NCBI RefSeq assembly: GCF_021917145.1
Contig: NC_061070.1
Coordinates: 14,406,772 to 14,470,771, forward strand
Source of the DNA: Hypomesus transpacificus
Taxonomy: Eukaryota > Chordata > Actinopteri > Osmeriformes > Osmeridae
DNA length: 64,000 nucleotides
Direction of reading: 5' to 3'
Made by a program: the position numbers and the translations under genes. Shown in pieces: positions 1 through 12,257 of the stretch (positions are counted from its first letter, which is position 1; each line of letters starts with the position of its first letter). A model generated the notes under the pieces. That model made no database searches. It had not been told where the DNA came from and saw nothing but the letters and a program-made list of their open reading frames with translations.

Positions 1-383
1 TCCCGCTCATGTAGCCTACGCAGATGACGTCAACCATAACAATATAATGTCATGTGTTGACAATTCTCATTTTGTGTTTTTTTGTGTGTGCAAAACACTG
101 AGTATTTGTAATGCAGGCACAACTAGCATACTAAAATGTGAACTGTGACAGCTTTCACACATAATAAAGTAGATATAGTCGATATCCCAATTATAGATTC
201 CAAATGCTGGGAGGAAAAAGGTTCACATGTGTTGGACACTTGGGTAGCCCGGACAGGCGGAGCTTTCCATTTTTTACTATTCAATTGGTCAAAAGATGAA
301 AATAACGCCCTATCAGAAAGACCAGCCGAGTTTCCAGCTACGTACTTTGAGAATCTAGACGGATTTGGACCCATATTTCTAAC
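1..383 (+). promoter_or_regulatory. Upstream region of dnajc12 with a perfect CRE
   Basis: This stretch precedes the dnajc12 start codon. It contains a perfect 8-bp cAMP-response palindrome TGACGTCA at 25-32 and an inverted CCAAT box (ATTGG) near 285. No TATA box is obvious. The transcription start is not visible. An open frame runs across 145-399, but it lacks family similarity and is overlapped by the dnajc12 start, so I treat it as chance. Assigning the CRE to dnajc12 control is inference from position. Confidence 0.45.
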
Positions 384-1527
384 ATGGATAACCTTTTGAA
401 TAGCAAGCCCGATAACCTAGAGGATTATTACGGATTATTAGGGTGTGATGAATTATCGTCGGTAAGAATTGCTTGCCTTTTTGCTTTTATCTAGCAGACC
501 TGTTGATCTGTCTGGCTAGCTAGCGAAAATTGCTGGCACTGTCAATTAGACGAACTGGTAGCTAGTTATGCAGCTAAAGTCGGCTGCTTAGCATGGCTGA
601 CACTGAGATAAAAAATGTTTTGTCTTTCAGATGGAACAGATCGTCAATGAATACAGGGTCAGAGCCTTGACATGTCATCCAGACAAGCACCCTGATAATC
701 CAAGAGCAGGTAAACCTAACTAATAATTTGTGTGGTATGGTTTTGTTTGATTTTGTCCTGTCTGTGCCATTTTGAGTGAGTTTGTGGGTAATCCGTTTTA
801 AATAGATCCTGCTAGTATGACTTGTGTTTTTTGTGTGTTAACGTAATACGGTTCTTCAAGCATTAACAAACAACTTTGTGTCACTTCATTTTAGTTGAAG
901 ATTTTCAGAAGCTGAGGGAAGCCAAAGAGATTTTGTGTAATGAGAGCAGCAGAAAAATGTATGACTTGTGGAGTAGAAGTGGAGTTACTATATCGTTCCA
1001 TGACTGGCAATCTCTGAAAAACTCTGTAAAAACGGTAGGAAACTGCATACAGAGGCCCCTTACAAAGAAATATGGTGAATTCAAAAATACATTATCAGTG
1101 ATGCTCTAAATACTTTATTGATTAATAGTATTTTTTTGAAAACTGTGTTTTCAGTCAATGCATTGGGCTGTTAGGTCCAAAAAGGAACCAATGTTAGAGG
1201 ACTCCAAGTCAACCTCCCCTGTTTCTTCTGATGAGGCAGACACACACTTTGTATCATCAGAGATACCCTCACCTGGTGCCTTGCCGTCCCAAAGTGAGTA
1301 GACAAAATAGTGAAAATAAATGTACATTTGAATTATTTATATTCTCAAATCATATATATATATATATATATATATGATCTCCCATTAATTCTGGAAATGT
1401 ATAGAACAGTTATTGTACCTGTAACACATATGTCTACTATTTAGGTCATTGCTGCCATTGCCGTTTCCGCTGGGCTGCTGATTCACCTTCCAGTCTTCTA
1501 CAGAAGTTCAGAAATTATGAAATCTAA
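384..1527 (+). CDS. dnajc12: DnaJ homolog subfamily C member 12 (J-domain co-chaperone)
   Basis: A small cytosolic Hsp40 that recruits Hsp70. In mammals it helps fold the aromatic amino acid hydroxylases (phenylalanine, tyrosine and tryptophan hydroxylase). Five coding exons with GT-AG borders are read at 384-461, 631-709, 895-1034, 1155-1293 and 1445-1527, giving 519 bp and 172 residues; human DNAJC12 has 198. The J domain fills roughly residues 13-80: DYYGLLGC, the catalytic HPD motif within CHPDKHPDNPRA, and FQKLREAKEIL. The conserved extreme C-terminus KFRNYEI is present and is the best family mark. A Cys/His cluster (SHCCHCRFRW) opens the last exon. An AT microsatellite lies in intron 4. 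cox5b follows on the same strand. The call is firm. Confidence 0.95.
1351..1376. repeat. (AT)n microsatellite
   Basis: A run of about 12-13 AT dinucleotides inside the last intron of dnajc12. Confidence 0.9.
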
Positions 1528-2202
1528 CACTGACAACAAATGTTACACTCTCATAGCTAGAGTTGAAGATTAAATGTAATTGTGTCTATTCAATTCTTGG
1601 TTTGTGGTGCCCTAGATACAGATGCTGACCATGGAAGTGCATAGCCTGGACAGACATTACCATTTATTTTTGTATGGTAATTAGGGTTTTCATCATAAAA
1701 TATCTTGGTTTTAAATCTGTATACTTTGTAACTGTTCAGTACTATGGCATTTTAATCACACAAAAGGCTAATTGGTTGTTGTAGCCATGTTTATAAAGAA
1801 AATAAGTATAATCTAAAACTGAAATATATTTTACCGAGGGGTATGATGTGTTTTTCATGAATTTGTGCCATGCTGTATTATTTGTTCAGTATTTTGTACT
1901 CGGTGTGCATATTGCGTTGAATGTTTTGTCAAAAATGTAATATAATATGCTCCTCCTGATAGTGCTTTCTATTTCCTTAGTAAGGCATCCTCGTATTTAT
2001 TTTTGTTTTAATTCCGGATGCGACGTAAAGTGCGGACATATCTTCCACCACTACCATTTCATTGGTCAATATATCCGTCTTGTGAGTAGCTAGTGGACCA
2101 TTTGATACGTCAGTCAGTTCACAAACAAAATATAGACTACTGGGTAGTATAAGGCCAGCAGGTTGTATCAGGACACAAGCAGTAGGCGAAAGTGAATTCA
2201 TA
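1528..2202 (+). promoter_or_regulatory. dnajc12 3' UTR and cox5b upstream region
   Basis: The first part is AT-rich and reads as dnajc12 3' UTR. The last 150-200 bp before cox5b carry an inverted CCAAT box (ATTGG near 2060). No other coding exon is visible. An antisense frame at 1977-2291 is a shadow of cox5b exon 1. Confidence 0.5.
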
Positions 2203-3332
2203 ATGGCAGGCCGACTATTTCTTCGTACCGCAACATTGCAACTAACAAGATACAATGTTGTGGCCAGACCACTGCCACGCACCATGGGCACTCTGAAAGG
2301 TGAGTGGGTATTAAAAGTTGATGGGAAACATTTTCTTAAGCTATCTTAAATCTTTCACTAACTTGTACACACAACACTGAAAATATCTGTAATTGTACAT
2401 TTTGCGACAAAGTAGTCTGTTGCCACTGTCCCCAACAAATGCTCGGTTAGTAGCCTCTTTAAATAATATTAATATATATATATTTGTAGTTACATACGCC
2501 TAATCAAGGTCATTTGGATTTTAATTCGTTGTAGGCCCGTTCAATAGACCCACCTCTTTTGGCACTTCACATGTTCGCTTGTGCCAAAGGTTCTCAACAG
2601 AGGGCATGAGTATACGTGCAGCTTATACCAACACTGTACTTGACTCTGGAATTTTGCAAAGACGTGCATAATATGTAAAGTGCATAATATGGTTTAAAAT
2701 GCGTAATTACCAAGAATATTTGTAAAATCACAGTGTCATGTCCTTTCAGGGATTCCAACCGATGAGGAGCAGGCTACTGGTCTGGAGAGACGCGCCTTAC
2801 AGGCTCTAAAAAAAGGAAATGTAATAAAACGAATCATGCTAAACAAATAATGTAGTTTGATTTAAATAAAGTAATGGATTGATATAGTACTGTGCTTATG
2901 CTGTAGTAACAAGTTTTTACAAAATGTATGTTTTAACAAAATGTAAACTTTTGCCAATTAATAGAAAGGCTTTGCAACTTAATTCCAAAATGTGTCAAAA
3001 CGCAGGATCCATACAGCATCCTAAAACCTAAAGTGTATGCTGGAACTAAAGAAGACCCTCATATTGTTCCAAGCATTGGCAACAAAAGGATGGTTGGCTG
3101 CTTATGTAAGTATCACTGACAAGCAGCATGAAGTTTGAAAAAGGATTCCATATCAAAGTAGATATTTCACAATAAGTCTGACAGGAAGATTACATAAATG
3201 ATTACCCCTTGGTCAATAGGTGAAGAAGACAACACCGCTATTGTGTGGTTCTGGCTTCACGAAGGCAATGCCCAGCGCTGCCCCTCCTGTGGATCCCACT
3301 ACCAGCTGATTCACCACGAGTTGCCCCACTGA
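2203..3332 (+). CDS. cox5b: Cytochrome c oxidase subunit 5B, mitochondrial
   Basis: A nuclear-encoded zinc-binding subunit on the matrix face of respiratory complex IV. Four exons (2203-2299, 2750-2820, 3006-3105, 3220-3332) join to 381 bp and 126 residues, close to human COX5B (129). The N-terminus ([20 protein letters not shown]) is Arg-rich, hydroxylated and lacks acids, as expected of a mitochondrial presequence. The mature part begins near the first intron with [17 protein letters not shown]. The zinc ligands are visible as CLCEEDN and, further on, [11 protein letters not shown]. All introns have GT-AG borders. An ATTAAA poly(A) signal follows at 3420-3425. Teleosts can have two cox5b paralogues, and I cannot tell which this is. 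Confidence 0.96.
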
Positions 3333-3419
3333 GACCAAGCTTGTTGTCACCGGACCAGGACAAAACTGCTTCATGTACTACACCCCAAAGATTGTGTGTT
3401 CATTGATGAACATTATGTA

Positions 3420-3425
3420 ATTAAA
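3420..3425 (+). terminator. Poly(A) signal of cox5b
   Basis: ATTAAA lies about 90 bp after the cox5b stop codon. It faces a reverse-strand AATAAA (TTTATT at 3552-3557) that would serve herc4. Confidence 0.55.
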
Positions 3426-3551
3426 ACACTATTTACCTGAGTGGTCTGGTCTGGCAATTGTTAGTCATGAGAACACATACAAATTAAGTCTGCTATGAAA
3501 ATAAATGTTACCACTATACTATGGCACAATAGTGCATAGCTGTAATTAAGG

Positions 3552-3557
3552 TTTATT
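3552..3557 (-). terminator. Probable poly(A) signal of herc4
   Basis: TTTATT on the plus strand reads AATAAA on the minus strand, about 490 bp beyond the herc4 stop. The stretch 3560-4044 shows no exon and is taken as herc4 3' UTR. Confidence 0.45.
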
Positions 3558-4044
3558 TGTGGCTAGTTTAAGGCTTACAGCCAAGTAAAATCACTCAACA
3601 TCTAAGTCAACTCTCATACATATTCATATTGTATTTTCATTAAGAAATACAGACTGATGTTGATCATGAAGAACGCTAGCTTTCATCATCTGAGCTCAAA
3701 GGTTTAAAGTATCAACCAGTGCTTTGGCTTATTTACACTAGTTTATATTCAAACATGAATACAAGTATAAATATAAAATAATGTGATTGTTGTTGGTTGA
3801 TCTTGGGACCAGCTCTGTGTTAAATACTGTAATGGTGTGAAAAGTACTTGGATATCAAACCCAATACGTCTTCAAATCAAACTCTGCATCAGTACAGCAC
3901 TATTACTGTAGGTTTGTTCCTTTACACACCTCTTGGATTGCTACTGTCTCAAAACGGTTTAAGATCAGTCAGCAACGACAACTGTGCATGTGATCACCAC
4001 AATAGGTCAGTGGGAAGAGAGCTACAGGCATTTTCTTTGTGCCA

Positions 4045-7000
4045 TTAGGCAAGGTTGAAACCTTGATTGTGATCTATAGCCTGGAGAAGCTTCTCAGATA
4101 GTGTCTCCCTTCGGCTGTACTTGGGAAGGTCCAGCAGGTTGAAGCAGGTGTGTGCCACTGGCAGGTATTGCTCCCCTCCTCCCGTGGGCTGAATCACAAG
4201 CTTCAAACTTTTCATGCCAAGGATTGGGATGCGATCACTTCCTGTGAGAAACACTGAAGACAATTCAAATGAGTTACAATTAAGTCAGATCTTAAAATAA
4301 CTAATAGTGTCCACATGAAGGTACTGTACTACAGTACTTACAGAGAAACTTCTTTTTCTTTTCCAAAGGAAGGTCATGGAACACCTCCCAGAAGAACTTG
4401 ATGGTAGGGTGCTCAGCCCAGTACTCTCCCTTATACTCTGTGCTCTGCAGAACAAGGGAGACATGAAGCCTTAGTAATACAAACCCTAACTCATAAAAAA
4501 ACGGTTTTGTTTAGTCTTTGTTAGCATGCCATCTTACAAAAGGCTGTAAAACTTAAGATAAAGAGTAATATTCAAAATATTTGTTGACACCTTTTCAAGT
4601 TCTTTCCAGTCGTAGTTGGTGTTACCAATGACCATGGCCTGCAGTTCATTAGGCTGGAACAGCTCTAGAACCTTCCCTCCACACACTTTGTGGAACCCCG
4701 CAAAGAATGACTCAAAAAGTGAAGCCACAGACCGGTTAAAGATGTAGTCCACGTATGCATTCACAAACTCCGGCCTGAGGGGAAACATTTGTTCAATATG
4801 AACATATTCACGAGAAAGGGACCATGACAACTAAGTAGCCTGGGGGGAGGGGGGGGTATTTAAATACATCTATGGTCTTGTCTATCTATTTATTTATGGA
4901 AAGTCATTACAGCCCCCATTCATATCTGCATAGATGTAAAAAAAATACACGTGTATTAAGAGATGTAAAACATACCTGTTTGTGTTGTTCACACTGATAT
5001 CTATGCCATTTGGAATGAGTTCCAACACCTCAGTGGCACCAAAGTTTTCTTCAGTAACCTGAATTAAGTTACAAACAAAGGTGTACCATCAACAAATCCC
5101 AACACCTAATTTCTACTAAAGCGAATCTTTGTTTATAATTATACACTCACAGTGAAATTCAAGCAGAATGCATCTTCCACATCATCCTCTGGGTAGTCCA
5201 GCAACTGTTGTAGACTCCTAATTTTCAGGGGAGAAGGCAACATATTTAAAAAGTAAACAATGCACACTACTGTATGATCACTCTTATTTATGGTGGGTTC
5301 ACTTAGTTGTGGAACAAAACTACATTTTGACGTTGGGACTAACCTTCCTACATCTGGCATTAGCTCTTTAAGATCATCCAAAGTTGGGTTCCTCTTTAAG
5401 AGCTTCTTATAAAGGGCCACTGGAAAATGGAGCTCCACAATTGTGAGGTTGTATATGGCCAAACCACAGATGACACCGATGAGGTGGAACAAGTCAATGT
5501 CCTCAAAGGTCTGAAACCATAATCAGTGCATGGATGAAAATTAGTAACACCCTTTCAATTAAGCACACAATAAAAACTTTGAATCATGCTTTCATTATAC
5601 TTGGAATCCTGTCAACATTCAAAGCAAAGTGAATATGTACATACCTTGTTTGCAAACCATATCAAACGGGACTCCTCATAGTATCTGAACATTCCGTACT
5701 TGGGGTCCAGAAGCTCCCTCATGATCATAAGGAAGAACTCTTTCCGCACACCACCAGCATCAACAGCCTCCTCTCCAACAAAGATCACCTAAGAAAAGCA
5801 CAAAATACCATTCTGTAGCTTCAACTAAGAGCTCTCTTCTGATCGTTTAGTTTTGCAGTGTGACGACAAAAGCAAAACTAGCCAACCTTAAGGGGTTTCT
5901 TGTAGTCAACATTTTTGGACTTCCTCAGGACCTCCATAGTGTCTCCAACAATGTTCTCCCGGCGTACGATAAGGATGAGGCACGGGTTGACAGACTCCAC
6001 CACCGGCAGAAACATGGAGCTGAAGTTCTGTCGCTGAGCCTGGTCTACTGCCATCTAGTAACACACCAAACGAAGAGAAAGAAACAGATGATACATAACA
6101 GTGTCTTTTAAATAAACATGGATTCTACTCTTAATTCAATGCTCTTTACCTGCATCTGTATAACAGCGTCAGTCTGAAGCAGGGTGGTCTTTGCCTGGGC
6201 ATCAAACACAAACGGGTACCTGCACAGGGTGACAGCACTATCCTGAGCCTGAGGACGGAGAAGCAAAAATGTTGTGGACAGAATCATTTAGATGTCATAG
6301 CATTATCAATGTATACACCAAAACAACATTTCATGTAAGTCTGTATGGACGGATTGTAGAACTTTTACGCTCCCTTTGGATCATTATCGCTTGCATTACT
6401 AAGAATTTACAACACCATGCAAGACTGCTCACCACGGAATACATCTGCTGCTGCACCCATGTGATGTAGTCGTTTCTGATATCTATAAGGTCATCCAACT
6501 CATGAATGTAGAACTTGTCATATTGTATGATATGGCCAGCCTTCTCATTGACCTACAATATAAATACAAAACTGTTTAAATCTGTACTTTGGTTAACAAT
6601 ATTTTCTGATGATAGCTGACACACTACATAATGTATTCAGGAGCACTAGAGACATTTGATTGGTCTAGATACTCACAGCATGAAGGACCTCTAGGAGTTT
6701 GAGGGATGTATCCAGAAAGCAGGTGAGGACCCTCTGCTCTGAGTGTGGGATCCCAACCTTGTGCATTCTGAGCAGGTACACCACCACACCTTTGTACAGT
6801 TCCACAAGCCTCTGGAAGTCTGGAGACTCAAACTTGGACCACCAATTACCTGGAACAAAAAAAACAATTATTCAAAATAAATTGGAATTGTGATCTTTTT
6901 TGTACAATGAATAATGTGTCATTATGTGTAATGTCTAAACTGCAAGCTATTTTGTACAGCCGTGGCCAAAAGTATTGGGAGCGACATACATTTTGTGTTT

Positions 7001-10000
7001 GCAAAGGTTGCTGGGCCTTGGCATAAAATGACTGCTAACATAATTCCAGTAAGTCTTATCATCAGCACAGGGTAAGTGTGAACTAGTTCTAGCAAGGTGA
7101 AATCACTATCATTCTGATTGGACTTTAAGAGCAGATGGACTGCTGTAAAAGAGGGGAATATTTGCATATGTTGAAAATCTTCGCCCCAAAAAAGCTTAAA
7201 AAAATTGCTAACTTTGAAAAACACATTTGTCAGCTGTTAAGAGCCTTTATTCACTTTGTCACTGGTTTTAGTTATTATTAGTCAACAAAAATTCCAGAGG
7301 TGTCCAAATTGGCCACAGGTGGGGCTAATGGTCTGCTTGTTTAGAAAATCCAGATTCTGAGTTTCTGCACATGGCATGCATTACTATAATTGGACCTCTC
7401 ACATAGCTCTCTGATTGTCCATTAGTGTTTTGTTTATGAATGTATTCTTTGTCACCCAAAATTTAAAAGTGGTATATTTTCTTCTTTAAATGTGTCATCT
7501 CATATTTTATAGTTATCACCAATGACAATAGGAAGAATTTCAAGTCTAACCTCACCTAGCACCTTCAAAGGAGCCTCTTTAAGACTGATGAGGGCTTTGG
7601 CAAAGGGGATTGCGAGGGTCACATATGTGCTAGGGTCACTGAAGAGAGGACATTCTGGCAGTGTCAAGTAGAGCCTCAGAGCTTCTATGTCTGGAGGACA
7701 GTTACTCAGTTTGGGAATCAGATTCTTCTCCAGGCTGGCTGCAATCTGACAAGGGGAGACATAACCATTACAATGTAAAAGGTTAAAGGTTATGTGTTAA
7801 GCTGGTATTGTATGGTCTTGAACACTAACCTGCTGAGTTATTTCTGGGTAATCATGTTGAACAACTCTGTGAAATAGGAGGCGTGCCAAGTTCATGTCCA
7901 CCCCTGAACATTTACCGTTTGTGCAGTAGTGATCTGGATGGCTGTCCAGAACACACATTCATAATGGTTATGCAAAGATAAAAACTTTGATAACAAAATA
8001 ATGAAAATACTAGTACAAAACACTCCTCAGCAAACTCTATGAAAACTATTTTTTTCCCACCAAACAGTGGAAGTATGACATTAAAACTATGTAATTAACC
8101 TTCAACTGACACAAGATCCTAACCTTGTAGCCAAGAAGCTCCCGTTGAAGCAACTTGCTGAGGAGAAAACAAGGTCGATCTCACTGCAAGAAATGTTAGG
8201 TAGACAACATTAGAATCTTTAAATTCTACTTATGCAAATATAAACATATTTAACGTAAGGAGAACTCTACTTGGAGATCTCTGGTTGGAGTCTTCCTTGT
8301 GTTTGGCTCAGCCACTTCTGAATGAGATCTGGAGTCAAGGTGTAGATGTGCCTGCGAGGGTCCTCTGTCCTTACATTATTAGGGCCCTACAAATAATTAC
8401 AATAAAAAAGAAATGTTGTCCTCAAACATGTTGTTTTTTATGAACCCCAACACAGTTTTCTATACATATAGTATCATGCATCTACTGTATATCAAGATTC
8501 ATATTCTTACACCTGGTAGTGTGTCTGAGTTGACAAAAACACTGATTTTATGTGTATCACATGGTGTCAAGATTCATATTCTTACACCTGGTAGTGTGTC
8601 TGAGTTGACAAAGACACTGATTTTATGTGTCTCACATGGTGTGATTCTTACATTCAGAGTGCTATAGTGGGCAAAGCTCTGGTCCCCTCCTGCATAGATC
8701 CTTACCACATAACAATACTGCTCAATGTCTGCAACACAAGGATTGGGTTCATTTTACTCATGCTTCATAACCAAATTCATATACATTGTAGATGTAAATG
8801 AAATATGTTGTGGTAATCTATGCTAAATCAAACCTGTGTCTGAAGGTGTTGGGCTATTGTAGGTCACCCATGGGCCTTTAACCGTGGCAGGGCTCTTTCT
8901 ATTGCATGAGGAACGTGTACCCAGCTGCCCATTTCCTCCAAGGCCAAACGAATCTATCTTTCCAGATGCAGGGATGAAAGCCAATGTGTGCTGCCTTAGA
9001 AAGATACAAAAAAAGAAAGATTACTAAAGTTTATATCATTTAATAAACATTCATAAAACAAATAAAGAAATTACCTTCCACAGGCTATCTGTGTGACTAC
9101 ATTTCCCATGAGCTCAAACACCTTCCTGGGGTTGATCTCATGATTTGTAGTGTTGTGTCCCAGCTGGCCATACCCACCTGCTCCAAATGTAAACACGCCT
9201 CCTTCCTACAAACAATATCAAAGAAACTTTATTTTCTTTACTAAAATTGTTGCAGAGCATGAATGGTGCCAGCCAGTTGCAGAATCAGAAGTCATCATCA
9301 TCGACATGAAACCTTTAGTTACCTTGGTTAGTGCTGCTGTGTGGTCCTCGCCACAGCAGATATAAATGACTCTCTGTGACCTAAGGGACTTAAGAAGGGC
9401 TGGAAAATGTCGATCTGAAAAATGTATTTTACAACTGTCAATTTTGTCCTTAAAAGGGACAGTGTCCTCTAAATACCCTGTCTGTGCACATTTGGGTAGT
9501 TAGAAAGTTTTGGGCCCTGTGAAATCAAAAACATTCAGCACCACAAATGCATTCAAGAAATTATGAAATTATGGAGAATAAATGGTGACGTATGGGTTGT
9601 TACTTAGTCTGCCTTACCGTTGTTATCATTGAGACCAAGTTGACCAAACTTGTTGCGACCCCAACCAAAAACAGCTCCTGAGAGAGTGAGGGCAAAGCTG
9701 TGAGCACCTCCTGCTGATATCTGAGCAAATGGAATTCCCTGTAAAGACTGAATGATTTGGGGACTGGAAATGCCTTGACCATCCATTCCCAGTCCTAGTT
9801 GTCCAAATCGATTTTGTCCCCAAGAGTAAATTTGACCTCCTGAGCAAAGAAACATGTTTTAGTTGGCAATAAAATATTTTTGGGAATATGGGAGAACTGA
9901 TGAAAAAGGCATTTATCATATTTATCTTCCTTACCTCTGGACAAAGCATGAGAGTGTCTATATCCACAAGCTACCTGAGCAATTTGTACATCTGATAAAC

Positions 10001-10664
10001 TCTTGATGTTTCTAATGTTATAGGACAAAGTAAGAAAACAAAGGGAAGTTATTTTGCTGCTTCAATTTGAGTGGTAGAAGAAGAAAAAAATGTCTGTCAT
10101 GCTGACATGTTGTGCTCTCACCATCTCGCACATTTGCATTTTTTTTTTTTTTTTTTACCTAGGCACACGGACACATTCCTCAAAGTTGTTAAGGCCCAGC
10201 TGTCCATCCGATCCCGAGCCCCATGCAAATATTTGTCCTTTGTCATTTAATGCAAGGGTATGAGACTCGCCACAAGACACAGCAACAATGTTTTGTGCAT
10301 CTAGCGACACAACTTGCTCTACGGGAGTAAAAAAACAAGTATTTAAGTCATTCCTACAGCACTCTTTGTCAAACAAAGAACCTGTAACACAAATGTGTTT
10401 GTGAGAGTGTAAGCAGTGTAAAATGTGTGTGGTATTACCTGGTTTCTTTCGAGACTTTTCATGTCCCAGCTGCCCTAGGTCATTGCAGCCACAGGTGTAC
10501 ACTGTCCCATCCCCAAGCAGAAATGTGGTGTGCCTTCTGCCACACCCTACATCACAAATCTGCTTTCCATGAAAAAAGTCACATCTTCTTGGCTCCACCA
10601 CAATTTCCTCATCGATTCCTCCTAAACCTAGCTGACCAAAGGAAGCATTTCCCCAACACAACAT
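4045..10664 (-). CDS. herc4: HERC4 E3 ubiquitin ligase (RCC1-like repeats plus HECT domain)
   Basis: A cytosolic HECT-type ubiquitin ligase of about 1,050 residues spread over more than 20 exons. The first coding exon (10439-10664) opens with MLCWGNASFGQLGLGG. Exons at 10159-10318, 9935-10011, 9618-9839 and onward to about 8870 carry the RCC1 repeats (GRRHTTFLL, GESHTLAL, WGRNKFGQLGLN). The linker spans about 7550-8870. The HECT domain runs from about 6900 to 4045 and includes CGLAIYNLTIVELHFPVALY. The catalytic cysteine is in the last exon, in AHTCFNLLDLPKY, and the protein ends IDHNQGFNLA. The N-terminus matches HERC4 better than HERC3. An 18-T run at 10139-10156 abuts the donor of the second coding exon. 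An untranslated exon with donor near 11565 lies upstream. Intron edges in the middle were not all resolved. Confidence 0.95.
6950..7330. repeat. Probable interspersed repeat fragment in a herc4 intron
   Basis: The stretch beginning near CCGTGGCCAAAAGTATTGG resembles the end of a DNA-transposon-like repeat common in fish genomes (from memory). No matching inverted end is visible within the intron, so it would be a truncated or eroded copy. Family not assigned. Confidence 0.35.
8492..8641. repeat. Two-copy 75-bp tandem duplication in a herc4 intron
   Basis: The unit starting TCAAGATTCATATTC occurs at 8492-8566 and again at 8567-8641 with only a few differences. It is intronic. The open frame through it exists because 75 is divisible by three, not because it codes. 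Confidence 0.85.
10139..10156. repeat. Poly(T) run of 18
   Basis: It lies directly beside the splice donor of the second coding exon of herc4, so on the transcript strand the intron opens GT followed by a long A run. Confidence 0.9.
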
Positions 10665-12257
10665 TGCAGTTGCCCCCTCCTGGCCAGGTCACCAGGATTG
10701 CAGTTCCTGTAGAAGTTGCACATGAGTCAAAACTCAGGCCGAAACAGTAATGGGCTGAATGCTGACATCAGCAAATAGTATTCAGGAAAACAGCGTCATA
10801 ACGGTGATATACAGAAATCTTAACAATAGACCTAGTTTGAACAAAAATTAACATGTTCGATGTGCTAAACTGCTACTGTAGAAGGAACTTAACTCAAATA
10901 AATATCCTATTAAGCCACGCTAACAAATTAACACTCATGACTGTCCTTAAAAAAACACGTAAATACGTCAGTTTTCTTTCAAAACCTAGAGCCAATTACT
11001 TGCACACGTGGAGAGGAATACATATAACTGATAACTATCCTTAATCACCCTAGCAAGTAGCTACCTACTTACTGTAACGATTAAAGTATTATTTTGCCAC
11101 GATATAGCTAGCTACTAAGCTGTCAGTAGCTAGCTAGCTACTTGTCAGACAGTCAGTAGATACACATCAGACAGACACACTTAACGTTAGTATTTATAGC
11201 TAATTAGCTAGTTGCACTAGTCTTCCTGGTTTCAAGACTAGCTAGTACCGATGCTAACCATCTACGCTATCTAGATCAAGCTATAAAGCTACAATACTCA
11301 GTAGCTGTAGCTACAATCAGAAGGTGCTAGTCTAGCTATGTCCAGTCATGTAGACTAGCCTTGTTATAACTATAGGTTGTATACAACCTCAGGTAACTAG
11401 AAATACAATTGGCTACGCTAGGTAGCTAGATACTTAGCTAGCTACCTAGCATTGAGCTGCTTAACTATTGAGGTAGCATGACTAGCTACTGCAACATCAC
11501 TGCTAGTACAAGTAAGATCTAATGCTAGCCCTCCTATAACATGTGTCAAAATGAATTCAACTTACCTGTTGCTGCAAGCCAGTAAAAATGTAACCAACGT
11601 CAGTTATTTGACCAGAACATGTATCCACATTAACGAGCTAGATTACGCTTTTACCAAGCTTTTACGCTAACGTTAGCTACTCTAGCTGTTGTGAACACTG
11701 ACTGAGTTGGAACTGGCAACTGCTTGCACCAAAATAGAGACAGTCGTGCACGGTCATCTTAAAAGGAACACACACGAATTTACTGTCATTTTCTAGACTA
11801 CAGTTTCTCGATTATATTACGGTGTAGCCCTATGGATAACGCTCACAGGGGCGGAGTTCCCCCGTTTATTCATAATAATTGTCACGTTTCACGTTTGTGC
11901 CGACAGTATGTTGGAACGCTTGATCGTGCTCTTCTTGAGTTTCCTAAAGGGCTATCCCAAATCCTATAAAGAAAACATTAATTCTATGGTGTAATGACCA
12001 TAATCTGTCATAATGATCTAATTTGAACTGTTACTTCTTGTGGTATTTTGGCAAACAAACATAAACCCTTGGATAGACGTATTTGATCCATTTTATTACA
12101 TTTCTGTCATGTGACTATGGCATTGTTGCAGTTTTGGTTACCACTCCTGATAAACCTGTGTTGCATGTTCTGTTCAGCGTCAGTAACTATCTCTCAGTAG
12201 ACTTTACCAAATACAAAGGAACACACGTACAAGAGAAGAACACATAGAACGAGACCT
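10665..12257. promoter_or_regulatory. herc4 first intron, 5' UTR exon and shared upstream region
   Basis: The herc4 5' leader appears to be spliced: an acceptor lies shortly upstream of the start codon, and a donor (rc AACAG|GTAAG) at about 11565 closes an untranslated exon at roughly 11566-11740. The intron between (about 11040-11560) is strikingly rich in AGCTAGC/TAGCTA words. A 12-bp palindrome GCTAACGTTAGC lies at 11666-11677. From 11740 to 12257 no gene is visible, and this part probably serves as a divergent promoter for herc4 and the small gene at 12258. Confidence 0.5.

Noticed and set aside
145-399. 84-residue frame overlapping the dnajc12 start
   Set aside because: No recognisable domain; it uses a different frame from the J-domain protein and covers the promoter.
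8413-8667. 84-residue frame with a 25-residue internal duplication
   Set aside because: It lies in a herc4 intron and is open only because the 75-bp duplication preserves frame; no family similarity.
10427-11044. Plus-strand frames over the herc4 5' end
   Set aside because: Antisense to the first RCC1 exon and leader, with no domain similarity.
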